From an uncultured Clostridia bacterium (lineage in GTDB: Bacteria > Bacillota > Clostridia > Oscillospirales > Oscillospiraceae): a DNA stretch of 64,000 bases. Below the pieces are notes generated by a model that had not been told where the DNA came from, ran no database searches, and saw only the letters and a program-made list of their open reading frames with translations. The DNA is taken from the NCBI GenBank assembly GCA_945877365.1, contig CAMCRV010000004.1:31408-95407 (forward strand), read 5' to 3'. This document shows positions 1 through 8,535 of this stretch, in pieces (position 1 is the stretch's first letter; every line of letters starts with the position of its first letter). The position numbers and the translations under genes were made by a program.

Positions 1-252
1 AAGCAGGCCGTTATGAAGTCCGGCAACTACGCATTTGAAGGCCGTAAGCAGAAGAAGCGTGCTTACCGCACCATGTGGATCGCTCGTCTGAGCGCTGCCG
101 TAAAGCCCTACGGTCTCAACTACTCCACCTTCATGAACGGTGTGAAGAAGGCCGGTATCGAGATGAACCGCAAGAGCCTGTCCGAGATGGCTATCAACGA
201 CGCCGCTGCCTTCGCAGTCGTCGTGGAGAAGGCCAAGGCTGCTCTGAACTAA
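1..252 (+). CDS. rplT: 50S ribosomal protein L20, C-terminal part (cut by window edge)
   Basis: This is the last 83 residues of ribosomal protein L20, a primary 23S rRNA-binding protein needed for assembly of the large subunit. The open frame runs in from base 1, so the start lies outside the window. The conserved L20 blocks are visible: a basic [15 protein letters not shown] stretch, then WIARLSAA, then [20 protein letters not shown]. In most Firmicutes it is the last gene of infC-rpmI-rplT, and the strong terminator 14 bases downstream fits that position. Confidence 0.97.
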   Translation, partial: KQAVMKSGNYAFEGRKQKKRAYRTMWIARLSAAVKPYGLNYSTFMNGVKKAGIEMNRKSLSEMAINDAAAFAVVVEKAKAALN

Positions 253-265
253 TTCGCAAAATGTT

Positions 266-296
266 CGGCTCTGCCCATTCCGGCAGAGCCGTTTTT
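266..296 (+). terminator. Rho-independent terminator of the rplT operon
   Basis: A perfect 10-bp stem (CGGCTCTGCC with GGCAGAGCCG, 6-base loop) is followed directly by five T. It closes the ribosomal protein operon. Confidence 0.93.
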
Positions 297-324
297 GTAC
301 GATAACAGGTTGGAAAATTGGAAC

Positions 325-482
325 TTGCGGGGGTGTCCAAAGCCTCCCCTGTGTAAGGGGAGGTGGCAAAAATCTATTGATTTTTGCCGGAGGGGTTGTC
401 CTGACAAATGTCAATCCCCCAGTCAGCTGCGCTGACAGCCCCCTTTACACAAGGGGGCCTTTAGATCGCCAAATTCCAATTT
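325..482 (+). repeat. Intergenic repeat family A, copy 1
   Basis: This is a roughly 155-base non-coding element seen four times in the window (also near 26.5, 33.5 and 51.9 kb). It holds four hairpins in a row: CCTCCCCT/AGGGGAGG, GGCAAAAATC/GATTTTTGCC, GTCAGC/GCTGAC and a GCCCCC/GGGGGC stem. This copy carries about 12 extra bases in the middle (near 400-412) compared with the others. Its right end (CCAAATTCCAATTT) abuts the Shine-Dalgarno region of the next gene. Confidence 0.85.
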
Positions 483-496
483 ACGGGGGTGATGCA

Positions 497-1348
497 ATGG
501 AACTGAAGCACATAGCCCAGAGGGACGGAAAGCTATCCTCCTTTCTGCTGGGGGAGCTGAGGCTGTCCGCTTCTCTGATGAACAAGCTGAAATGGGGAGA
601 TTCCCTCCGGGTCAATGGGGTGCCCCAGCGGACCAACTATCCCGTAGCCGTGGGGGACGAGATCACCGTGGTGCTTTCGGAGGAGGAGCCGGAATACCCG
701 GCGGAGGATGGGGAACTTTCGGTGCTGTATGAGGACAGCTGGCTTCTGGCGGTGGACAAGCCTGCCGGGATGCTGATTCACCCCTCAAGGTCGAAAAATG
801 ACGGAACCCTTGCCAATCTGGTGGTGGGATACTACCGGAAACATGGGGAAAGCTGCGCCTTTCACCCCCAGACCCGGCTGGATCGGGACACCTTCGGCAT
901 TGTGCTGCTGGCAAAAAACGCCTACACCCACACCCTGCTGCAGCAGCAGAAAATCCGAAAGACCTACCACGCCCTGACCTTGGGGTGGAGCCTGTCGGAG
1001 GAGGGGATCATCGATGCCCCCATTGCCAGAAAGCCCCTGCCCAGCCTGCTCCGGGAGATCAGCCCCGAGGGGAAACCCTCGGTGACCGCCTACCGCCTGC
1101 TGGAACGGCAGGGGGAGGTCTGCCGCATGGCCTTGCAGCCCATCACCGGGCGCACCCACCAGCTGCGGCTCCACTGCGCCCATGTGGGGCACCCCATTCT
1201 GGGAGACCCCCAGTACGGCAGCCCGGAAAGTCTGGCTCTTTCGGGAAAAATGGGCTTTCAGGGGCAGCAGCTGTGCGCAAAACGGCTGGAATTACGCCAT
1301 CCCATCACCGGGGAAGAATTGGTGCTGGAATCCGGGATGGATGTTTAG
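497..1348 (+). CDS. RluA-family 23S rRNA/tRNA pseudouridine synthase
   Basis: This 283-residue enzyme should isomerise uridine to pseudouridine in rRNA or tRNA. An S4-like RNA-binding region (about 1-60) precedes the catalytic domain. The active-site block reads HPQTRLDRDTFG, a variant of HRLDRDTSG with the catalytic Asp kept. The C-terminal GRTHQLRLHCAHVGHPILGD block is also typical. The frame stays open 40 codons further upstream, but those codons lie inside repeat A. I chose the ATG at 497, which sits 6 bases after a GGGGGT Shine-Dalgarno sequence. The exact target (RluA, RluC or RluD type) cannot be told. Confidence 0.9.
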   Translation: MELKHIAQRDGKLSSFLLGELRLSASLMNKLKWGDSLRVNGVPQRTNYPVAVGDEITVVLSEEEPEYPAEDGELSVLYEDSWLLAVDKPAGMLIHPSRSKNDGTLANLVVGYYRKHGESCAFHPQTRLDRDTFGIVLLAKNAYTHTLLQQQKIRKTYHALTLGWSLSEEGIIDAPIARKPLPSLLREISPEGKPSVTAYRLLERQGEVCRMALQPITGRTHQLRLHCAHVGHPILGDPQYGSPESLALSGKMGFQGQQLCAKRLELRHPITGEELVLESGMDV

Positions 1349-1368
1349 CCGGGAATAGAAAAACACTG

Positions 1369-1494
1369 TCATTGCGAACCAGCCCTCAGGCTGGTGTGGC
1401 AATCCGCATTCCCCATAAAATGTTCAGATTACTGGCATTTTTCGGGAGAACGGATTCCCACGCCAACCTTTGGTTGGCTCGGAATGACAGCTTT
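1369..1494. repeat. Intergenic repeat family C, two inverted half-copies
   Basis: Two copies of the C element face each other, so the block is bounded by CTGTCATT and AATGACAG. Each half has a hairpin tip, ACCAGCC/GGCTGGT in the left half and GCCAACC/GGTTGGC in the right. Related copies lie near 6.3, 21.97 and 41.8 kb. Confidence 0.8.
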
Positions 1495-1495
1495 T

Positions 1496-2194
1496 TTATG
1501 CCTGTGCCAGCTTGTCCAGCAATGGGATAATATCCTCCAGACGGTCGGCAAGGGCAAAGAGCAGGGGCAGGGTTTCGGCACCGGGCCTGTCCTGATCGGG
1601 AATCATCACCGGCAGACACCCTGCCCGGTGGGCGGCAAGCAGCCCCGCCGGGCTGTCCTCCAGTACCAGACATTCGGAAGGTAATTTCCCCAGTCTGGCG
1701 GCGGCGTGGAGGAAGATATCCGGCTCCGGCTTGCCTCTGGGGACATTGTAGCCGGTGCAGATGGCATCGAAGCGGTGAAACAATCCCAGAGGGGTGAGGT
1801 AGGCTTCGATTCTGTCCATGGGGGAGGAGCTGGCTACGGCGGTGGCAATGCCCTTCTCCTGAAGATAGTCCAGCAGAGGGTAGATGCCGGGGAAGGCCTC
1901 TACTCCTTCTTTTTCCACAAAGGCATCCATCAGGGTGATGCGGCGGTTTCGCACGGTGCCGTAATCCACACCCTCCCCGAAATATTCTATGAGTTTTGCC
2001 TGCCCGGCGGCGCGGTTCAGGGCGCGCATCCCCAGCGCCTGCTGCCGGGTCATGGGATAGCCCAGAGACTGGGCGGCCTCCTGCCAGAAGCGGCAGTAGA
2101 GCTTTTCCGTGTCCAGAATCAGCCCGTCCATGTCAAACAGAACGGCCCGGACGGGCCGGGTCTGAAGCCGGGGCTGTAAAATTTCAAAGGCCAT
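1496..2194 (-). CDS. HAD-superfamily hydrolase (beta-phosphoglucomutase/phosphatase-like)
   Basis: This 232-residue HAD enzyme probably acts on a small sugar phosphate. Motif I is LFDMDGLILDTE, with the nucleophile and acid/base aspartates about 20 residues from the start. Motif II is VASSSP, the lysine of motif III is in RGKPEPDIF, and motif IV is LEDSPAGL. The helical cap (about 35-95) is of the subclass I type seen in beta-phosphoglucomutases and 2-deoxyglucose-6-phosphatases. The start is set by AAGGAGGA 7 bases upstream of the ATG. The gene stands alone between repeats, so its substrate cannot be inferred. Confidence 0.88.
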   Translation of the reverse strand: MAFEILQPRLQTRPVRAVLFDMDGLILDTEKLYCRFWQEAAQSLGYPMTRQQALGMRALNRAAGQAKLIEYFGEGVDYGTVRNRRITLMDAFVEKEGVEAFPGIYPLLDYLQEKGIATAVASSSPMDRIEAYLTPLGLFHRFDAICTGYNVPRGKPEPDIFLHAAARLGKLPSECLVLEDSPAGLLAAHRAGCLPVMIPDQDRPGAETLPLLFALADRLEDIIPLLDKLAQA

Positions 2195-2220
2195 GGTGGT
2201 TCCTCCTTTTGGCTGAGTGA

Positions 2221-2304
2221 GCAGTTAGGAGTTATGGTATCCCCTTTGGGAATGAAAAAATGTCAACTGCTAACTGCGCACTGCTAACTGCTAACTTCAA
2301 GAAG
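2221..2304. repeat. Intergenic repeat family B, GTTAGNAGT type
   Basis: One arm made of GTTAGGAGT-like units is followed by the core ATCCCCTTTGGGA. A second arm carries the reverse-complement units (ACTGCTAAC repeated). It is one of about eight copies of this layout in the window. Confidence 0.75.
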
Positions 2305-2376
2305 CATTATGCCAGATTTTTCCCTCCCTGTCCAGTCCGGCATTGTTAAACAATTCTTAAAGAAACCCCCTCTATC

Positions 2377-2401
2377 TTCTTAAGAATGGAAATGCTATAA
2401 T
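2377..2401 (+). promoter_or_regulatory. Promoter of the two-component operon with a TTCTTAAGAA palindrome
   Basis: An extended -10 (TGCTATAAT, hexamer 2396-2401) lies 26 bases before the response-regulator ATG. The perfect palindrome TTCTTAAGAA (2377-2386) lies just upstream of it, and a further TTCTTAA half occurs at 2354-2360, 23 bases (about two helical turns) away. No clear -35 hexamer is visible, as expected for an activated or extended -10 promoter. The palindrome is a candidate operator. Confidence 0.6.
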
Positions 2402-2427
2402 AAGGCCAACAGAAAGGGGAGGAACCC

Positions 2428-3120
2428 ATGTACAACATACTCATCTGCGACGACCAGAAGGACATCGTCAATGCCCTGAAAATCTATCTGACCCCGGAGG
2501 GGTATCAGCTCTTTACGGCCTACACCGGGGAAGAGGCCGTGGCCATTGTGAAAAAGGAGAACATCCACCTGATCCTGCTGGATGTGATGATGCCCCAGAT
2601 GGACGGCATCACCGCCACCGCCGCTATCCGGGAATTTTCCAATGTGCCTATCATTCTGCTCACCGCCAAGTCTGAAACCGAGGACAAGGTGCTGGGGCTG
2701 AATGTGGGGGCGGACGACTACATCACCAAGCCCTTTGTGCCGGTGGAGGTGCTGGCACGGGTGCGCAGTCAGCTGCGCCGGTACGCCCGGCTGGGCAGCT
2801 GCCCGGAGGCCCCCGGGGCATTGGAAATCGGGGGCATCTGTCTGGACGACAGCACCAAGTCCGTCACCGTGGACGGGGAGCCGGTGTCCCTGACCCCTAC
2901 GGAGTACGCCATTTTACATCTGCTGATGAAAAACCCCGGCAGGGTGTTCTCCACCAGGAAGCTCTATGAGGAGGTCTGGCAGGAGGCGGCTCTGGGCAGC
3001 GAGGGAGCCGTGGCGGTGCACATCCGCCACCTCCGGGAGAAAATCGAAATCAACCCATCGGAGCCCCGGTATCTGAAGGTGGTCTGGGGTCAGGGCTACA
3101 AAATGGAGGGAGAAAAATGA
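2428..3120 (+). CDS. OmpR/PhoB-family response regulator
   Basis: This 230-residue cytoplasmic DNA-binding response regulator has a receiver domain at 1-115. The phosphoacceptor is Asp52 in LILLDVMMPQMDG and the conserved lysine is in YITKPF. A winged-helix domain follows (about 130-228), with TPTEYAILHLLMKNPGRVFS leading into the recognition helix. Its stop overlaps the kinase start by 4 bases (ATGA), so the two are translationally coupled. It probably binds the TTCTTAA elements just upstream, but that is inference. Confidence 0.95.
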   Translation: MYNILICDDQKDIVNALKIYLTPEGYQLFTAYTGEEAVAIVKKENIHLILLDVMMPQMDGITATAAIREFSNVPIILLTAKSETEDKVLGLNVGADDYITKPFVPVEVLARVRSQLRRYARLGSCPEAPGALEIGGICLDDSTKSVTVDGEPVSLTPTEYAILHLLMKNPGRVFSTRKLYEEVWQEAALGSEGAVAVHIRHLREKIEINPSEPRYLKVVWGQGYKMEGEK

Positions 3121-6035
3121 AACACAGTGTATTTTTAAAAACCATCGCGCTGGCGCTTTGCGCCGCGGCACTGCTGGGCAGCGTCCTGGGCGGAACCGGA
3201 CTGGTGATGCTGACGGTGCTGGACATGAACGACCGGAGCGTGGAGGACATTTTCGAGGAGCAGCGGCGGGATCAGGCGGAAAGCCTTGCCCAGATTCTGG
3301 CGGAAAACTATGCCTCCCGGATTGTGGGGGGCTGCCCGGAGGATATGATCCAGTTCAGCTATTACCGGGGGGAGAACACCTACGGCTACACCCTGAAAGA
3401 TGAAAACGGCGTTGAGCGGGAAAGCAAGCCCCTGCCCCAGAACGCCGGGGTCAGCTACAGCTACACATTCCAGCCCACGGGCCGCTACCGGGTGCTGGTT
3501 TCCACCCTGACCCAGCAGCAATGGAATCAGCAAAAGAACGCTTCTCAGAACGAGGCCATCGCATCGGCGCAGCCGGGCAGTCTGGGCGTGATTCGGGAGA
3601 GCGTCAACCTCCGCAGCGCGCCCCATACCAGCAGTGAGATTCTGGATCGCCTTCCCGCCGGAAGCACGGTGGAAATCAAGGGCGTGCAGGAGATCAACGG
3701 AGAAATCTGGGTTCGCGTCCCGGAAGGCTGGATTTTCGGAGAGTATGTGATTCCCTTTGAGGATCCCTACGGCAGTGAAACAGCGCAGGAAGCAGCCCAA
3801 AACGAGACCGTTTCTTCGTTACTGGCCGGCGGTCTGGGGCTGATTACGGAGAATGTGAATGTCCGGAGCACCCCCCATGCCAACGGCGAGGTTCTGGGAC
3901 ACTGTGCTGCCGGAGATACCGTGGAAATCAAGAGCGTGCAGGAGATCAACGGGGAAGTCTGGGTTTCCACCCCGGAGGGGTGGATTCTGGGGGAGTATGT
4001 GACCCCCTTTGTGGATCCTGAAAGATCGAATAAAGCCGAGGAAACCACAGCGCCCCTGACCCCGACAGAGGAAAAGACCGAGCTGGAAAAGAAGCTGGAA
4101 GAAAACCCCGAGAAGACTCCCTGGGTCACCCTGATTCAGGATGCCCAGCTCTACGCCAGCCCGGACAGCACCTCGGCACCCCGGGGCACCATCCCCAAGG
4201 GCACCAGCGTGGCGGTGTTCGGCGCGGATACCGTGGACGGGAAGAAGTGGGCGCTGCTCACCGGCGGCTGGACGCCCATGGAAAATCTGGAGCTGTTTGA
4301 CGGCGCTCAGCCGGAGGAAACGGAACCCACAACCGCTCCCACGGAGGAAACCCAGCCTGCCACAGAGGAAACCATGGCAGCCTACGACCCCCTCCGGGAT
4401 GACACGCTGGAATGGGATGGCTACTTTGACGAGACCCGGCAGGAGAGCATGATGGCTGGCTACCGCTACGAGGCACTGCCGAAGTACACCGTGGAGGTGC
4501 AGCTGACAGCGGAGGCTACCGATGAAGTTACCTACCGGCCCATTCTGGAGCTGGTGGAAAGATTCCAAAATGACATGGTAAAGATTCTGGTGGCAAGCCT
4601 GCTGGTGCTGGCGGTGACGGTGGTCTACCTGTGCTGCGCCGCCGGACACAGCCCCGGAACCCGGCAGATTCAGGCCGGGGGTCTGAATCGGATTCCTTTG
4701 GATCTTTACTTTGTGATTGCCTGCGGCGCTGGCACGGCGCTGACGGCCATGCTGATTTACGGCATTTACGGCACGGAGTATCTCCTCCGGGAAAGCCCCC
4801 AGTATGCCATCCCCTGCGGCGGCATCCTTGCCTATCTTCTGAGCCTGACGGTGGTGGGCTTCTGCTACGGCTTCGTGGCGCAGATCAAGACACCGGGGGG
4901 ATACTGGTGGCGCAACAGCCTGTGCGGACGGTGCATTCTGCTGGCGCTGCACAGCGGACAGTGGATCAAGACCAATGCAAAACGGCTGCTGGACTGGTGC
5001 ATTGCGACGGTACGGAAGCTCTGGGCGTGGCTGGCTGACCCGGTGAAACAGGTGGTAAACCGGCTGCCTCTCATGTGGCAGTGGCTGCTGGTGGGCGGTG
5101 TCATCGTGGTTCTGTTCCTGCTGAGCCTTGCCATGGGAAGCGTTTTCCTGCTCTGGGTCAGCATTCTGGCAGCGATTGCGGCCATTGTTTATGCGGCCTA
5201 TGCCTTCGCCACCCTGCTGGGCACCACCAAGCAGATGCGCGCCGGAGATCTGGACGCAAAGGTGGACGACAAGCGGATGGCAGGGGCCTTCAAGGAGTTC
5301 GCCGGGGAGCTGAACGGCCTTGGGGATGTGGTGAAGGTGGCCGCCCAGAAGCAGGTGAAGTCCGAGCGGATGAAAACCGAGCTGATTACCAATGTGTCCC
5401 ACGACATCAAAACCCCTCTCACCTCCATCATCAACTATGTGGATCTGCTGGAAAAGCCCCACAGCCCGGAGGAGGAGTCGCAGTATCTTGAGGTGCTGTC
5501 CCGGCAGAGCCAGAGCCTGAAAAAGCTGATTGACGACCTGATGGAGATGAGCAAGGCCAACTCCGGCAATCTGAATGTGGAGCTGACCACCGTGGATCTG
5601 GTGGAGGCGGTGAAGCAGGCCCTGGGCGAATACGCCGACAAGCTGGAAAAGGCGGGCTTGCAGCCGGTGTTCCGGCACCATCAGGAGCAGACCTTCATCC
5701 ACGCGGACGGCAGGCTGGTGTGGCGGGTGCTGAGTAACCTTTTGAGCAACGCGGTGAAGTACGCCATGCCCGGCACCCGGGTCTATGTGGATCTGGTGCG
5801 CAAGGGAAGCAAGGTAACCCTGTCCGTGAAGAATATGTCCCGGGAGGAGCTGAACATCAGCGCCGAGGAGCTGATGGAGCGGTTCGTCCGGGGGGATGCC
5901 TCCCGGAACACCGAGGGCAGCGGACTGGGGCTGAATATCGCCAGGAGCCTCATGGAGGTGCAGAACGGCACCATGGAGCTGACGGTGGACGGCGACCTGT
6001 TCAAGGTGATGCTGGTGTTTGCCGCAGAGAGTTGA
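3117..6035 (+). CDS. Large sensor histidine kinase with three extracytoplasmic SH3 domains
   Basis: This 972-residue membrane kinase is the partner of the upstream regulator. Residues 8-33 form a first membrane segment. The outside part carries three bacterial SH3 modules (about 154-212, 239-297, 336-395) joined by Thr/Pro/Glu-rich linkers. At least five membrane segments follow (about 490-508, 527-552, 564-586, 656-675, 676-698), then a HAMP-like linker (RAGDLDAKVDD). His762 in NVSHDIKTPLTS is the phosphoacceptor. The ATPase domain shows NLLSNAVKYA and GSGLGLNIA. SH3 modules usually bind cell-wall peptides, so sensing peptidoglycan is plausible. SH3 modules 1 and 2 are a recent tandem duplication. 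Confidence 0.92.
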   Translation: MKHSVFLKTIALALCAAALLGSVLGGTGLVMLTVLDMNDRSVEDIFEEQRRDQAESLAQILAENYASRIVGGCPEDMIQFSYYRGENTYGYTLKDENGVERESKPLPQNAGVSYSYTFQPTGRYRVLVSTLTQQQWNQQKNASQNEAIASAQPGSLGVIRESVNLRSAPHTSSEILDRLPAGSTVEIKGVQEINGEIWVRVPEGWIFGEYVIPFEDPYGSETAQEAAQNETVSSLLAGGLGLITENVNVRSTPHANGEVLGHCAAGDTVEIKSVQEINGEVWVSTPEGWILGEYVTPFVDPERSNKAEETTAPLTPTEEKTELEKKLEENPEKTPWVTLIQDAQLYASPDSTSAPRGTIPKGTSVAVFGADTVDGKKWALLTGGWTPMENLELFDGAQPEETEPTTAPTEETQPATEETMAAYDPLRDDTLEWDGYFDETRQESMMAGYRYEALPKYTVEVQLTAEATDEVTYRPILELVERFQNDMVKILVASLLVLAVTVVYLCCAAGHSPGTRQIQAGGLNRIPLDLYFVIACGAGTALTAMLIYGIYGTEYLLRESPQYAIPCGGILAYLLSLTVVGFCYGFVAQIKTPGGYWWRNSLCGRCILLALHSGQWIKTNAKRLLDWCIATVRKLWAWLADPVKQVVNRLPLMWQWLLVGGVIVVLFLLSLAMGSVFLLWVSILAAIAAIVYAAYAFATLLGTTKQMRAGDLDAKVDDKRMAGAFKEFAGELNGLGDVVKVAAQKQVKSERMKTELITNVSHDIKTPLTSIINYVDLLEKPHSPEEESQYLEVLSRQSQSLKKLIDDLMEMSKANSGNLNVELTTVDLVEAVKQALGEYADKLEKAGLQPVFRHHQEQTFIHADGRLVWRVLSNLLSNAVKYAMPGTRVYVDLVRKGSKVTLSVKNMSREELNISAEELMERFVRGDASRNTEGSGLGLNIARSLMEVQNGTMELTVDGDLFKVMLVFAAES

Positions 6036-6361
6036 TTTTGTTCATAATTTTGTCGAATTTTGTTTCCAATTCCGTTATTGGATGTTCAAAACCGTCGAAT
6101 ATCTTAATAACAGAAAGGTTGCGGAAGCCGTGAGCCGCTCCCTTTCACCCCCGTAGATCCTCTTTTCTACCTCTCTTCTTTCCAAAACCAAATGGAAGCC
6201 CCCTCTGCCGGAAACGGTGGAGGGGGCTTTCATGTTTTGAGTTAGGAGCTAGGAGTTAGCGGTTAGCAGTTAGCAGTGAGAAGTTTCTGTCATTGCGAGC
6301 CATTGCGCACAATGGCGTGGCAATCCGTTCCCCTCACGGCGAAGCGCGCCGGGAGAGGGTT
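6036..6361. other. Gene-free stretch: terminator, half repeat B, repeat C
   Basis: No gene is seen here. The first 160 bases after the kinase stop are unremarkable. Then come the terminator, a run of GTTAGGAGT/GTTAGCAGT units (6239-6284, one arm of repeat B) and a C element (6285-6360) with hairpin tip GCCATTG/CAATGGC. The repeat block ends right at the 3' end of the next, convergent gene. Confidence 0.75.
6196..6231 (+). terminator. Terminator downstream of the two-component operon
   Basis: A long GC-rich stem (AAGCCCCCTCTGCCG paired with CGGTGGAGGGGGCTT, nearly perfect) ends in a short T run. It lies 160 bases after the kinase stop. Confidence 0.8.
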
Positions 6362-7159
6362 TCAGGGCTGAAAGCCCTCGAAGATGGAAAGCCAGCCTTC
6401 TTTTTGGGCTTGTGCGTGATCCTCCGGGGTGCGGAGGGTCCAGCTGACGCCCTGAATGTGCCACAGCTTGCGGCACAGGAAGCAGCCCAGCCGGTTCCGG
6501 TCGGCATATTTGTAGGCGATGAAGTCAGGCCGGGACAGGAAGTTCAGCAGGTGGCAGGTGAGCGCCGCCTGAATGGGCAGGGGCTGACCCTCGGGATTTC
6601 GGAAAAAGTTCATGGACAGCTGCCCCCGGACGATCTGGGGGCGGTGCTTTTTCAGCCAGAACAGGCACCGGGGGTCGAAGGATTCGATGCAGAAAGCCCC
6701 GGCGTAATTGTCCAGCTGGCGGCAGGCCTCCTGCGCCAGAGCGGCGTGGTTGCCTCCTACGGGCTTCAGCTCCACGATCATGGGAGCCTTGCCGCCGAAC
6801 AGCTCCAGAACCTCCCGGAAGGTGGGGATGGTTTCCCCCGTGCCCTCCAGATGGTAATTTTTCAGATCGGCGGTGGTGAGGTCTTCAATGCGCCCCTCCG
6901 CCCCGGTGGTGCGCTGTAACAGGGAGTCGTGGATGACGGCCAGATTGCCGTCCCTGAGAAGATGCAGATCCAGCTCAATGCCGTAGCCCCCATCCAGAGC
7001 CGCCCGGAAGGCTGCCATGGAGTTTTCCGGAAGACCCTTTCCATGCAGACCCCGGTGGGCATAGTTCCAGCGGCGAAGCTCCTCCATGCCGGGATTGTCT
7101 GTTCTGCCCCGAAGAGCCAGCAGGTACAGCACAAGCAGAATCAGGAGAATCCAGATCAT
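6362..7159 (-). CDS. Membrane-anchored glycerophosphodiester phosphodiesterase
   Basis: This 265-residue enzyme hydrolyses glycerophosphodiesters to glycerol-3-phosphate and an alcohol. One N-terminal membrane helix (2-17) anchors it. The GDPD signature residues are present: AHRGLHGKGLPENS with the first catalytic His, GIELDLHLLRDG with the metal-binding Glu and Asp, VIHDSLLQRTT with the second His, and IVELK. GGAGG lies 7 bases upstream of the ATG. It starts 2 bases after the MFS stop, so the two form one operon. That suggests the carrier may handle a related compound, but this is weak inference. Confidence 0.92.
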   Translation of the reverse strand: MIWILLILLVLYLLALRGRTDNPGMEELRRWNYAHRGLHGKGLPENSMAAFRAALDGGYGIELDLHLLRDGNLAVIHDSLLQRTTGAEGRIEDLTTADLKNYHLEGTGETIPTFREVLELFGGKAPMIVELKPVGGNHAALAQEACRQLDNYAGAFCIESFDPRCLFWLKKHRPQIVRGQLSMNFFRNPEGQPLPIQAALTCHLLNFLSRPDFIAYKYADRNRLGCFLCRKLWHIQGVSWTLRTPEDHAQAQKEGWLSIFEGFQP

Positions 7160-7161
7160 GT

Positions 7162-8475
7162 TCAGTCCTCCACATCAAAGGCTTCCAGCCCCTTTTTCAC
7201 AGGGGCGGCACTGTCGCCGTGGCGGACAAAGCCCATGGTAAAGCAGGAGGCCAGGGCGAAAATGGCGGCGTAGGGGAACAGAGCCTTGTAATCCACATTC
7301 CGCATCAGCCATCCGGCCACAATGGGGGTGACGATCTGGGCGGACATGGAGAAGGTATAGTACAGGCCGGTGAATTTGCCTACATCGGCTCCGCTGCACA
7401 TCTCCACCACCATGGGCAGACTGTTGACACCGATGGCAGCCCAGGCAAGTCCCACCAGCATGAACAGCAGGTACAGCACAGGGTGGAACTCGTCCCGAAG
7501 GAGAGTATAGACAAAGGCGGCGGCGAAGGAGCCTCCCAGCAGGGCGGTGCCCAGCCGGATGGTTTTCCGACGGCCGATTTTTCCTGCCAGATTGCCGGTG
7601 GGAATGTAGCTGAGGATGGCACCGGCGGTGGCGATGGTGAGGCAGGTGTTGGCCTGACCCAGAGACATATTCCAGGTGTTCTGGGCATAGACGGAAAACC
7701 AGGTGGTGACGCCGTTGTAGCCGATGAACCACAGGCAGATGGAAATCAGTAGGAAGGTCAGGCTCCGGCGGACATCCGGGGGCAGTGCCTTCCCGGCCTC
7801 CGTGACGGGATTTTCCTCGGGGTGGGCATCCTCGTAGCGTTTCTGCTGGGCTGCCAGCTTCGGCTCGTTGACGAACAGCATGAGAATCACCACGGCAGCG
7901 GCCATGATGCCCCCTACAATGAGAAACAGGGGGAAATAGGAGATGTAGTGGTCGCTCTTGGTGGAATACAGGAACCGGGTGATCAGCAGGTACAAAATAC
8001 CGCCCACGGCGCCCATGAGATTGATGATGGCGTTGGCCTTGGAGCGCAGGGGCTTGGGGGTGATGTCCGGCATCAGAGCCACTGCAGGGCTGCGGTAGGT
8101 GCCCATGGCCACCAGCAGCATTCCCAGCACCACCACGAACAGCGCGAGCTTACTTCCGGCGGGGGCGGCGTGGTAGCTGTCCGCCAGCAGGGGCAGACCC
8201 ATCATCAGCACGATGGCGGCGAGGGTGCCGAAGAGGACATAGGGACGGCGGCGACCCAGAGGGCTTTTGCATCGATCCGACAGTCCGCCGAACAGAGGCA
8301 GCAGGAACAGAGCCAGCACATTGTCTGAGGCCATGATGGCGCCGGAGAGGGTTTCGTTCATGTGGAAGGTGTTGGTGAGGATCAGGGGCACCAGATTGTC
8401 ATACATCTGCCAGAAGGCGCAGATGGACAGAAAGGCAAAGCCCACCAGCACGGTGTTTTTGGTGTTCAGCTTCAT
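7162..8475 (-). CDS. MFS transporter, sugar:cation symporter-like
   Basis: This 437-residue polytopic protein has about 12 membrane segments and resembles the GPH/SLC45 group of the major facilitator superfamily. The N-terminal half contains GGLSDRCKSPLGRRRPYVLFG, the family loop between segments 2 and 3 (motif A), and FALASCFTMGFVRHGD closes the C-terminal half. A longer reading starting 18 codons upstream runs into repeat B, so I used the ATG with GGAGG 7 bases upstream. It heads an operon with the phosphodiesterase. The substrate is unknown; GPH carriers usually move glycosides. Confidence 0.85.
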   Translation of the reverse strand: MKLNTKNTVLVGFAFLSICAFWQMYDNLVPLILTNTFHMNETLSGAIMASDNVLALFLLPLFGGLSDRCKSPLGRRRPYVLFGTLAAIVLMMGLPLLADSYHAAPAGSKLALFVVVLGMLLVAMGTYRSPAVALMPDITPKPLRSKANAIINLMGAVGGILYLLITRFLYSTKSDHYISYFPLFLIVGGIMAAAVVILMLFVNEPKLAAQQKRYEDAHPEENPVTEAGKALPPDVRRSLTFLLISICLWFIGYNGVTTWFSVYAQNTWNMSLGQANTCLTIATAGAILSYIPTGNLAGKIGRRKTIRLGTALLGGSFAAAFVYTLLRDEFHPVLYLLFMLVGLAWAAIGVNSLPMVVEMCSGADVGKFTGLYYTFSMSAQIVTPIVAGWLMRNVDYKALFPYAAIFALASCFTMGFVRHGDSAAPVKKGLEAFDVED

Positions 8476-8491
8476 GGCACAGCCTCCGCTT

Positions 8492-8535
8492 GTAAAAATA
8501 ATTGACAATTGACAATGGATAATTGACAATTTTGA
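8492..8535. repeat. Half copy of intergenic repeat B, AATTGACAATT type
   Basis: Three or four AATTGACAATT-like units lie in tandem between the radical SAM gene and the MFS gene. The core and the second arm are absent. Confidence 0.7.

Noticed and set aside
377..496. Forty extra N-terminal codons for the pseudouridine synthase
   Set aside because: They are translated repeat A and lack a ribosome-binding site; the ATG at 497 has one and starts the family homology.
3819..5702. Long open frames on the minus strand inside the kinase, and similar ones opposite ABC and thiolase genes
   Set aside because: They are antisense shadows of GC-rich genes; they lack ribosome-binding sites and recognisable domains.
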